Source: Alphaproteobacteria bacterium (GTDB lineage Bacteria; Myxococcota_A; UBA796; GCA-2862545). From it: a stretch of DNA of 6,867 nt. The stretch covers positions 1 through 6,867 of the forward strand of contig JACKEQ010000087.1 of the NCBI GenBank assembly GCA_020632885.1, read 5' to 3'. Under the pieces are notes generated by a model. The model had not been told where the DNA came from, ran no database searches, and worked only from the letters and a program-made list of their open reading frames with translations. A program made the position numbers and the translations under genes. Below, one piece after another: positions 1 through 6,217 of this stretch (positions within the stretch are counted from its first letter, which is position 1; each line of letters opens with the position of its first letter).

Positions 1-369
1 GACGCTCACCACGCCCCGGCTCGACGTGCACTCGCTTCCCCGCCATTCGCGTGCCAGGACGTGGTGACCGTCAAACGGAATCGCGCCGAGCCCCAGCAGG
101 TCCTCCACGGACATCTGGCTGCGGGGCGTGCGCGCCACCACGAGGAGCGCGGTGGCCCCGTCGTCGTCGAGCGCATCCACGGGCGTGCCGCGCTCGATGG
201 CCCAGCGCGCGAGCTCCGCCGTGCACTCCGGCAGATGCAGGATCGTGCCCCGTGCAGGTCCCCCGCGGGCGTCTGGCGGCAGGGCAGCGAGGACCCGCTG
301 CACGGGGCGGAGATCCCCTCGCGCCTGCTTCAGCAGCGTGGGCAGCATGGGCGGGAGCGCGGGGGACAT
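1..369 (-). CDS. Ankyrin-repeat-like protein, partial (C-terminus off left edge)
   Basis: This reading frame is open from an ATG at 369 to the left edge, giving 123 codons without a stop; the C-terminus is missing. A GGAGG ribosome binding site lies four bases upstream of the ATG (374-378). Residues 41-69 (GTILHLP, then ELARWAIERGTPVDALDDDG) resemble one ankyrin unit (G-TPLH-A, then V-LLL-GADVN--D-DG). A second unit follows from residue 71 (GATALLVVAR, then VEDLLGLGA). The N-terminal part (LLKQARGDLRPVQRVLAAL) may be a degenerate extra unit. Ankyrin repeats are protein-binding scaffolds, so no enzymatic activity is implied. No signal peptide or membrane segment is visible in this part. The gene is divergent from alkB and shares its operator-bearing intergenic region, so co-regulation is possible. 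The repeats match the consensus loosely: the gene call is firmer than the family call. Confidence 0.65.
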   Translation of the reverse strand, partial: MSPALPPMLPTLLKQARGDLRPVQRVLAALPPDARGGPARGTILHLPECTAELARWAIERGTPVDALDDDGATALLVVARTPRSQMSVEDLLGLGAIPFDGHHVLAREWRGSECTSSRGVVSV

Positions 370-373
370 CAGG

Positions 374-378
374 CCTCC
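374..378 (-). promoter_or_regulatory. Ribosome binding site of the ankyrin-like gene
   Basis: GGAGG reads on the minus strand four bases before the ATG at 369 and supports that start. It overlaps the 3' arm of a small dyad: CTCCA at 385-389 pairs with TGGAG at 375-379 on the minus-strand transcript, with a 5-nt loop. The stem has only five pairs, so any effect on translation is speculative. Confidence 0.6.
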
Positions 379-444
379 AGTCGATGGAGTCTACCTGCCC
401 GTCGCTGCTCGTGCGGGGAGCCCATTCGCGACGCATCTCGTTCG

Positions 445-462
445 ACATACGAGATCGTATGT
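445..462. promoter_or_regulatory. Operator candidate 1: 18-bp inverted repeat
   Basis: ACATACGA and TCGTATGT are perfect 8-bp inverted arms around a 2-bp centre (GA). This size and symmetry is typical of binding sites for dimeric helix-turn-helix repressors such as the TetR family. The arms are identical to those of the second site, centred 29 bp downstream. The regulator itself is not encoded in this window. Confidence 0.82.
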
Positions 463-473
463 GGTTACGTTTT

Positions 474-491
474 ACATACGACGTCGTATGT
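474..491. promoter_or_regulatory. Operator candidate 2: perfect 18-bp palindrome
   Basis: ACATACGA-CG-TCGTATGT is a perfect palindrome over all 18 bases, with the same 8-bp arms as site 1. It ends one base before the alkB ribosome binding site and ten bases before the proposed TTG start. A protein bound here would block transcription initiation or early elongation into alkB, and possibly the ankyrin-like gene in the other direction. Two identical-arm sites 11 bp apart, edge to edge, suggest two dimers binding side by side. Confidence 0.85.
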
Positions 492-497
492 GAGGTG
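492..497 (+). promoter_or_regulatory. Ribosome binding site deciding the alkB start
   Basis: GAGGTG lies four bases before TTG at 502. The only other nearby in-frame start, GTG at 490, overlaps the end of operator 2 and has no Shine-Dalgarno sequence upstream. TTG 502 is therefore preferred. Confidence 0.6.
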
Positions 498-501
498 CCC
501 G

Positions 502-1536
502 TTGCGTGTCCTGCTCCACCTGCTCACGTTCCTCCTGCCTGCCGGCACGCTCCTGTTCCTCGTCACGGGGCCCCACGGGGTCGGGATGTCCCTGGTCGGG
601 CTCGCGGTGATCGCGGGGCTGCTCGCGGCCGACACCCTCGGCCCCCCAGAGGTCCGCGACCCCGACGGCTCGCTGCCACCGGCGTTCTTCGACGGCATCC
701 TTGCGGTGCTCACCGTCCTCCATCTGGCCGTGATCGCGGCCCTGCCCGTCTATGTCGCGGCCACGGGTCCCACCTTCCCGGCCCTCGTGGCGACCTTCCT
801 CGTGGGCAACACCAGCGCCCAGGGCATCGTCCTCGCCCACGAGCTCGTGCACCGGCGCAGCCCGTGGTTCCGCCAGTCCGGGCGCCTCCTGCTCTCGGGA
901 GTCCTCTACGAGCACTTCACCACCGAGCACCTGCGCGGGCACCACAAGCGCGTGGCCACCCCGGACGACCCCGCCACGGCCCGGTACGGCGAGAGGTTCT
1001 GGCCGTTCTTCGTGCGCACGGTGCCTGCCCAGCTCCGCAGCGCCTGGGACCTCGAGTGCCGCCGCATCGGCGCGACCCGGTGGACCGATCATCGCCACAA
1101 CCGCGTCCTGCACGGGCTGGTCGTGGGGTGGGGGGCTGCGGGGCTCGTCGGTGTGGCCCTCGGTCCGTGGGCGCTGCTCGCGCACCTCGGCCAGGCCGCG
1201 TTCGCCGTGGTGATGCTCGAGGGCGTGAACTTCGTGGAGCACTGGGGGCTGCAGCGAGCCGGCAAGCGCGTCCAGCCCGAGGACTCCTGGGACAGCGCGG
1301 GCGGCCTGACCTACTACATGCTCATCGGTCTGGCGCGGCACGGTGATCACCACGCCCATGCCGCGCGTCCATGGCAGGACCTCCGGCTGTTCGCGGAGAC
1401 GCCCCGCATGCCCTGGGGCTACATGGCCACGACGTACGCCGCGGTGTTCGCCGGGCCGCTCCTCCTGCCGCGCCTGGATGCCGAGCTCCGCGCGAAGGGG
1501 CTGGGGCCGTACCGCCTGGAGCGCCAGGCGGCATAG
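502..1536 (+). CDS. alkB: AlkB-type alkane 1-monooxygenase (membrane di-iron hydroxylase)
   Basis: The family inserts one oxygen atom from O2 into a terminal C-H bond of alkanes or alkyl chains at the inner membrane, with electrons from rubredoxin and rubredoxin reductase. From TTG 502 the protein has 344 residues. The di-iron ligand boxes are all present: HELVHRR (113-119), EHLRGHH (142-148), NFVEHWG (243-249) and RHGDHH (279-284, followed by AHAARPWQ). The stretch after box 2 (KRVATPDDPATARYGERFW) and SAWDLE are typical of AlkB rather than of general fatty-acid desaturases. Hydrophobic segments near 4-22, 27-43, 65-82, 84-105, 205-226 and 229-245 fit the usual six-helix plan. It is shorter than the roughly 400-residue classical enzymes, mostly at the N-terminus, and has Trp where the HYG signature has Tyr. 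It is not fused to rubredoxin and none is encoded nearby. The twin palindromes just upstream imply repressor control. Substrate is not predictable; a related alkyl or fatty-acyl hydroxylase is possible. Confidence 0.92.
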   Translation: MRVLLHLLTFLLPAGTLLFLVTGPHGVGMSLVGLAVIAGLLAADTLGPPEVRDPDGSLPPAFFDGILAVLTVLHLAVIAALPVYVAATGPTFPALVATFLVGNTSAQGIVLAHELVHRRSPWFRQSGRLLLSGVLYEHFTTEHLRGHHKRVATPDDPATARYGERFWPFFVRTVPAQLRSAWDLECRRIGATRWTDHRHNRVLHGLVVGWGAAGLVGVALGPWALLAHLGQAAFAVVMLEGVNFVEHWGLQRAGKRVQPEDSWDSAGGLTYYMLIGLARHGDHHAHAARPWQDLRLFAETPRMPWGYMATTYAAVFAGPLLLPRLDAELRAKGLGPYRLERQAA

Positions 1537-1545
1537 AGGGTCCGC

Positions 1546-1553
1546 GGAGGTGA
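1546..1553 (+). promoter_or_regulatory. Strong ribosome binding site of the thiolase gene
   Basis: GGAGGTGA is an eight-base match to the complement of the 16S rRNA 3' end, with the GGAGG core five bases before ATG 1556. It lies in the 19-bp gap after the alkB stop and sets the start of the downstream gene. It suggests the thiolase is translated more efficiently than alkB, whose TTG start and GAGGTG site look weaker. Confidence 0.75.
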
Positions 1554-1555
1554 CC

Positions 1556-2788
1556 ATGGCTGGCGCCTGGATCCTGGAGACCGCGAGCACCCCGTTCCAG
1601 AAGTGGCCGGACCGCACCCATCGCGACCTCGCGCTGGAGGTCGTACGGGCGGTGCTACCGGAGCGGCGGCCGGTGGACGGCGTCTGGTTCGGCAACTGCG
1701 CGATGAACGTCTTCGGGCAGTCCAACATCCGCGGGCAGGTGGCCCTGCAGCCCGCCGTGCGCGAGGGCCTGCTCGACGGGCACACTCCCATCGTGAACGT
1801 CGAGGCGGCATGCGCCACGGGCAGCGCGGCACTCCACGGCGCCGTGTCCGCGGTGCTCGCTGGCCAGGCGGACAGCGCGCTCGCCATCGGGGTCGAGAAG
1901 ACCTGGGTACCCGACGACCCCGCGAAGTCGTTCGCGCTCTTCATGGGCGGGATCGACATGCTGCATCGGGACGAGTGGAAGGCGTTCTACCGGGAGGCCG
2001 CGGCGGCTGCCGGCGATGGGTTCGCCCCGGTGCCCGCGCGGATCCTGTTCCTCGACGTGCACGCGCTGTCCGCACGCGCCCACATGCGGGCCCACGGCAC
2101 CACCGCCGAGCACCTGGCCATCATCGCCGCCAAGAACCACGAGAACGGGCGCCTGAACCCGCTGGCCCAGTACCGGTTCGGCGCGACGGTCGAGTCGGTG
2201 CTCGCGGACCGAGCGGTCATCGAGCCCCTCACGCGCTCCATGTGCGCGCCCATCTCGGACGGCGCGGCCGCCGTGCACGTCGTCTCCGAGGCCCTCCTGC
2301 GCACGCTCCCGGCCGAGGTGCGCGAGCGCGCCGTGCGGGTGCGGGGGTGCACGCTCGGCGGCGGGACGTGGCGGGGGCTCGGCGAGCCCGACGTCACCGA
2401 GGTCACGGCCGAGCGGGCGTACCGTGCGGCGGGCGTGCGTCCCGAGCAGATCGACATCGCCGAGGTCCACGACGCCAACGCGTGGTGCGAGCTCGCGGCG
2501 ATGGAGGCCCTCGGGTTCTGCGGTCGTGGCGAGGGCGGCGCCTATGTGGCGAGCGGCGCCACCCAGCGCGACGGCGCCCGTCCGGTGAACACGTCCGGAG
2601 GCCTGATCGCGCGTGGACACCCGCTCGCAGCCACCGGGCTCGGGATGATCGACGAGCTGGTCCGCCAGCTCCGCGGAGAGGCCGGCGAGCGACAGGCTGG
2701 CGCGCCCCACCTCGGGCTCGCGCAGAACGCGGGCGGCATGATCGGCCTGGACGAGGCCGTGTGCGGGATCACCGTGCTGGAGCGGTGA
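1556..2788 (+). CDS. Thiolase family protein (acetyl-CoA acetyltransferase / SCP2-type thiolase-like)
   Basis: Thiolases cleave 3-ketoacyl-CoA or condense acyl-CoAs through an acyl-cysteine intermediate. This 410-residue protein is of normal length. The nucleophile is Cys86 in VEAACATGSAA. SDGAAAVHV is a conserved thiolase block. His355 in GGLIARGHPLAATG is the expected C-terminal catalytic His. His305 lies in EVHDANAWCELAAMEALGF, which aligns with the HDCF motif of SCP2 thiolases (NEAF in classical thiolases), but here the motif reads HDAN. The C-terminal glycine block is NAGGMIG without the Cys of the classical CxGGGxG motif. These variants fit a large, poorly characterised group of bacterial thiolase-like proteins with VHDA-type motifs, so degradation versus condensation cannot be decided. 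No signal peptide or membrane segment is seen, so it is likely cytosolic. It starts 19 bp after alkB and is probably co-transcribed with it, suggesting a role in processing acyl chains made by the hydroxylase (inference). It converges on the kinase gene with no intervening base. Confidence 0.9.
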   Translation: MAGAWILETASTPFQKWPDRTHRDLALEVVRAVLPERRPVDGVWFGNCAMNVFGQSNIRGQVALQPAVREGLLDGHTPIVNVEAACATGSAALHGAVSAVLAGQADSALAIGVEKTWVPDDPAKSFALFMGGIDMLHRDEWKAFYREAAAAAGDGFAPVPARILFLDVHALSARAHMRAHGTTAEHLAIIAAKNHENGRLNPLAQYRFGATVESVLADRAVIEPLTRSMCAPISDGAAAVHVVSEALLRTLPAEVRERAVRVRGCTLGGGTWRGLGEPDVTEVTAERAYRAAGVRPEQIDIAEVHDANAWCELAAMEALGFCGRGEGGAYVASGATQRDGARPVNTSGGLIARGHPLAATGLGMIDELVRQLRGEAGERQAGAPHLGLAQNAGGMIGLDEAVCGITVLER

Positions 2789-5700
2789 TCAGGACGTGAG
2801 CGACTGCTGGGCCCGGGCCAGGTGGATGGCGTCCACCGCCCGATGCTCGAAGCCCGCTCGCTCGGCGCGGTCTGCCGCGAGCTGGCCGAACTGCGCGATG
2901 GCGGGGTCCGACCAGCCCCGCTCCAGGTATTGCACGAGCGGCTCGAAGTGCGCGGCCCAGAGCGTGTCGTCGGGGTCGTCCGCGGCCGCGACGAGCATGC
3001 CGAGGTGGGCCCAGATGTGGGCCTGCTGCACGTGGCTCCGGAGGCACGCGCGGAACTCGGCGCGCGCCGGCCCCACGCGTCCCCGCTCCACGTAGAGCAG
3101 CCCGAGGCACGCCTTGACCACCATCCGGTTGGGGTCCGCGATGGCCTGGGAGACCTGCCAGGCCTCCTCGAGGGCTTCTTCGGCGGCCACGAGGTCGCCC
3201 GCCACGCGGTTCGTGTGACCGCGCAGGAACATGGCCTGGGCCAGGTCGTACCGGGACCCGTTGTCGCGCGCGAGGCGCTCGGCCTCCTCGACCAGACGCA
3301 GGGCCTGGGCGGGGTGCCCGCGCTCGATCTCCACGAGGATGATGGAGCGCAGCGCCTGCGGGATCAGGTCGCTGCCGGCCTGCTTGGCCAGGCCGAGCGC
3401 CCGTCGGCCCCACTTGGCGGCCTCCTCGAGGTGCCCGGTCTGGCGGGCCAGCTCGGCGGCGAGGATGCCCACGGTGGCCTTGCTGCGCCCACCGACCCCT
3501 TCGCCCACGAGGGTCTTGGCGCGCGCGAGCACCTTGCGGGCCGTCGCGGCGTCGGAGTCGCGCATGTTGGACGCGAGGAGGGCGAGCCCCTCGATCTCGA
3601 GGTCGCGCCAGCCCCAGTCACGCGCGGTCTCCACGGTCTTCCGGGCCCACTCGGAGGCGTCCTTCCACTCGCCCTCGCGGCTGTGGAGGCGGGCGCGCAG
3701 CAGCCAGCCCCGGCCCCAGCGGGTGTCGGACGGCCGCACGCCCTCCACCACCATCGTCTGCTCGCGCGCTTCCACCAGGCGGGTGGCCTCGTCGTGGTCG
3801 CCGTCCACCAGGCAGGCCTCGGCGCCCTGGAGCAGGGGGTCGATGGCATCGAGGGTCTGGCCGGCGCCCAGCATGTGCCAGGCCAGGCGCGCCATGCGGC
3901 GGCCCCCGGTGGCGTCGGACAGCATCTGGACCGCGATGGCGTGGTGACCCTCGAGACGCCCGCCCTGCTCGGCCTGCTTGAGCACGGCCTCGCGGAACAT
4001 GCTGTGCGCGAACTGCCAGCTCCGCCCGCGCGATGCCTCGTCGTTGAGCACGTAGCGGTTCTGGAGCATGGCCGTGAGGAGCCGACGTGGCACGGCATGC
4101 CCGGCCAGCCGGCACATCTTGGACCACTCGCGCGTGTGCACCCGCACCCCGAGCACGGCCGCGAGCTCGAGGGGGATCACCCAGTCGTCCTTGCCGCGGA
4201 GGAGCCGGTTGATCCGCACGTGCCAGGGGTCGTGCAGGTCGTCCGGCATGGGGAGCTCCACGCCTTCCTCGCGGAGGCGGAAGCCCGTGGGGGACGGCTC
4301 CAGGAGCCCGCGGTCCACCCAGTCGGCCAGCAGCTGGGCCGCGAACATCGGGTTGCCGGCGGTCTTGTCGGCGATCTGGCGGGCGAGGCTCGGCTCGAGA
4401 CCGAGGAGCCGCTGCACGAACTCGGTGCGGTGCTCCTTGGAGATCGCGCCCACGTAGATGCTCGCACACGCGCTGCGACGCTCGACCCGGCGGAGGCGAT
4501 CCGCGTCGGCCTGGGACCGGGAGAGCACGTCGTCGCGCACCGTGATCAGCACGAGCACGGCGGACGGACCGCGGCGGAGCACGTGGCGGGCGAAGCGCAC
4601 GCCGTCGCGGCCGTAGTGCACGTCGTCGAGGAAGAGCACGACCGGCCGTTCGCGTGCCAGGCGCTCCAGGAAGCGCGCCAGCAGCTCGTGGCGCTCGGCC
4701 CGGTGCCGGAACTCGACGCGGGGCGCACCCTCCTCGTCCTCGGGGTGGAGGAGGGCCACGAGGTGGGCCGCCTCGTCGGCATCGCCCACGCCGAAGCGGT
4801 CGAACACGGCATCGACGCGCCGCTCGACCTCCTCGCGTGTCGCTCCGATGCACCGGAGGTAGCGGGCGATGGCCTGCTCGACCCCCTGGAGCGCGCCACC
4901 GCCGATCGCGTAGGTACCGCGCACGGCGATGCCACCGCCTACCTCCTCGGCCTTGCGGCACATCCAGTCCGCCAGGTGGGTCTTCCCGCTGCCGACCGGC
5001 CCGCGGAGCACGACCACCCGGGGGGTGCGCGACCGGTGCACGCTGGCGAGGCCGGTCCACAGGGCGTCACGCTCGGCCTCCCGCCCGATCACCGGGACCA
5101 TGCGGAGCCCGAACAGCCCGAGGCCGGCGCCGATGAGGGACGCGGGGAGGGTGGCGTTGGTCTCGACCTCGCGCCAATCGCGGGGCAGCGGATTGCAGAC
5201 GACGGGAGCGGCCTGCTTGGCCGGTGGGATGCTCTCGAGCAGCTCGTCGAGCATCTCCTCGGAGCCCATGAGGGTCGTGGAGTCGGCGTTCCAGAGCCCC
5301 TCGGGGATCTTCCGCTCGCCGCGCGGGGCCCGGCCGAGCTGCTTGAGCGCGTAGGCGGCGTCGGCGGCGCACCGGAAGCGCTCCTCGGGCCAGCGCTTCA
5401 TGAGGCGCATCAGCCACGCTTCGACGCCGTCCGGCACGGGCACCACGGGCTTGAACGGCACCCACTGCTCGGCGTTCTTGGCCAGCATGAGCTGCCGGAC
5501 GTCGCCTTCGGCCGGGCAACCCCAGGTGATGAGCTTCCAGGCCATCACGCCGAACTGGTACAGGTCGGTCCAGGGGCCCTGGGCGTCCTCCCAGCCGAGG
5601 AGCTGCTCGGGCGCCATGTAGGCGGGCGTGCCAGCGTTCACGGGTGCGGCGGCGTCGCCCTTCCCGTCGCGACGCTCCTGGGCGTACATGATGCCGAAGT

Positions 5701-6181
5701 CGGTGAGCTTGATGCCGGGCCGCGCGCCGCCCACGAGCACGTTGGCGAGCTTGATGTCGCGATGGATGACGCCGTGGGCATGGGCGTGGGCGAGGGCGCC
5801 GAGGAGGTCGAGCAGGACGGCGCGGATGCCCTCCCAGTCGAGCTTGGGTGCCAGCTCCCGCAGGGTCTTGCCCTCGCAGAACTCGAGGGCGAGCCACGGA
5901 CCGCCCTCGACGAGCGCGCCTCCGCTCGCCTCGGCAGCCTCCGGGCCCACCTCGCCGTGGTCGTGGATCCAGATCACGTTGGGGTGGTTCAACCCCGCCA
6001 CTGCGCGGATCTCCTCCTTGATGGCGAGGATGAAATCCTCGCGATCCGCGGCGTTCGGAGTGAGCACTTTCACGGCGACGGGCGTCCCGTCGGGCCTGTG
6101 GACGGCGCGCCACACGACGCCCATGCCACCGGCCGCGATAGGCTGGAGGAGGTCGAATCGGCCGAGGGAGACAGTGCCCAT
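2789..6181 (-). CDS. Ser/Thr protein kinase - P-loop ATPase - TPR fusion protein
   Basis: This 1130-residue signalling protein has three modules. Residues 8-282 form a PknB-type kinase: Gly-rich loop AAGGMG (16-21), Lys38 in VAVK, Glu57 (helix C), catalytic HRDIKLAN (140-147), DFG (161-163), APE (190-192) and Arg268. All key residues are present, so it should be active; only the first loop Gly is Ala. After a linker, an AAA16/STAND-like ATPase starts at IGRE (365-368), with Walker A GPVGSGKT (394-401), Walker B VLFLDD (up to Asp520) and a sensor-like LITVRDD near 550. From about 826 to 1070 come at least six helical TPR units, for example ARLHSREGEWKDASEWARK and EEAAKWGRRALGLAKQAG. No membrane segment or DNA-binding domain is visible, so it is probably cytoplasmic, with TPRs binding a partner. 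The ATG at 6181 begins just before the kinase fold; longer readings would run antisense through the SDR gene. No clear Shine-Dalgarno sequence precedes it. This architecture is common in Myxococcota; target and signal are unknown. Confidence 0.92.
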   Translation of the reverse strand: MGTVSLGRFDLLQPIAAGGMGVVWRAVHRPDGTPVAVKVLTPNAADREDFILAIKEEIRAVAGLNHPNVIWIHDHGEVGPEAAEASGGALVEGGPWLALEFCEGKTLRELAPKLDWEGIRAVLLDLLGALAHAHAHGVIHRDIKLANVLVGGARPGIKLTDFGIMYAQERRDGKGDAAAPVNAGTPAYMAPEQLLGWEDAQGPWTDLYQFGVMAWKLITWGCPAEGDVRQLMLAKNAEQWVPFKPVVPVPDGVEAWLMRLMKRWPEERFRCAADAAYALKQLGRAPRGERKIPEGLWNADSTTLMGSEEMLDELLESIPPAKQAAPVVCNPLPRDWREVETNATLPASLIGAGLGLFGLRMVPVIGREAERDALWTGLASVHRSRTPRVVVLRGPVGSGKTHLADWMCRKAEEVGGGIAVRGTYAIGGGALQGVEQAIARYLRCIGATREEVERRVDAVFDRFGVGDADEAAHLVALLHPEDEEGAPRVEFRHRAERHELLARFLERLARERPVVLFLDDVHYGRDGVRFARHVLRRGPSAVLVLITVRDDVLSRSQADADRLRRVERRSACASIYVGAISKEHRTEFVQRLLGLEPSLARQIADKTAGNPMFAAQLLADWVDRGLLEPSPTGFRLREEGVELPMPDDLHDPWHVRINRLLRGKDDWVIPLELAAVLGVRVHTREWSKMCRLAGHAVPRRLLTAMLQNRYVLNDEASRGRSWQFAHSMFREAVLKQAEQGGRLEGHHAIAVQMLSDATGGRRMARLAWHMLGAGQTLDAIDPLLQGAEACLVDGDHDEATRLVEAREQTMVVEGVRPSDTRWGRGWLLRARLHSREGEWKDASEWARKTVETARDWGWRDLEIEGLALLASNMRDSDAATARKVLARAKTLVGEGVGGRSKATVGILAAELARQTGHLEEAAKWGRRALGLAKQAGSDLIPQALRSIILVEIERGHPAQALRLVEEAERLARDNGSRYDLAQAMFLRGHTNRVAGDLVAAEEALEEAWQVSQAIADPNRMVVKACLGLLYVERGRVGPARAEFRACLRSHVQQAHIWAHLGMLVAAADDPDDTLWAAHFEPLVQYLERGWSDPAIAQFGQLAADRAERAGFEHRAVDAIHLARAQQSLTS

Positions 6182-6217
6182 GCGCACTGGACGGTAGCAC
6201 GCGCGGAGGGCGAGCGA
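6182..6217. promoter_or_regulatory. 36-bp divergent gap between kinase and SDR genes
   Basis: This is the whole space between two divergent start codons. The right half carries the SDR ribosome binding site (GGAGG at 6205-6209). On the minus strand I see TGCTACCGT near the kinase start, which faintly resembles an extended -10 element but lacks a matching -35. The gap is too short for two full promoters, so at least one must lie inside the opposite gene. Confidence 0.5.

Larger units (their letters stand above)
370..501. promoter_or_regulatory. Divergent intergenic control region, ankyrin-like gene / alkB
   Basis: This 132-bp gap separates two divergent genes and must hold both promoters. It contains a locally AT-richer stretch (about 441-491) in otherwise very GC-rich DNA, and the two 18-bp palindromes lie there. 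I could not find a clean sigma70-type -35/-10 pair with normal spacing in either direction. TTCGAC at 441 and TACGTT at 466 are weak candidates, but 19 bp separate them. The palindromes cover the place where the alkB promoter core and start of transcription are expected, which suits repression by a bound dimeric regulator. Confidence 0.75.

Noticed and set aside
1..369. Ankyrin-like gene as the regulator of alkB
   Set aside because: No helix-turn-helix or other DNA-binding motif is visible in the part present, so it is not called a repressor.
445..491. The two palindromes as CRISPR repeats or recombination/attachment sites
   Set aside because: There are only two copies with an 11-bp gap, no spacer-sized intervals, no integrase or Cas gene nearby, and they sit exactly at a promoter position.
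61..501. Upstream extension of the alkB frame to an apparent start at 61
   Set aside because: It would run antisense through the ankyrin-like gene and across both operators, and AlkB homology begins only after about 502.
51..1346. Plus-strand 431-codon open frame in another phase over alkB
   Set aside because: The translation is rich in Arg, Pro, Ala and Gly with no motif, while the alkB frame carries all histidine boxes.
472..1959. Long minus-strand open frame (495 codons) antisense to alkB and the start of the thiolase gene
   Set aside because: It is a GC-rich shadow frame of low-complexity, Arg/Pro/Gly/Glu-rich sequence, with no recognisable domain, opposite two genes with clear catalytic motifs.
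2810..2819. GGCCCGGGCC palindrome near the thiolase/kinase junction as a terminator
   Set aside because: It lies inside the kinase coding region, has no loop or U-tract, and short G/C palindromes are expected at this base composition.
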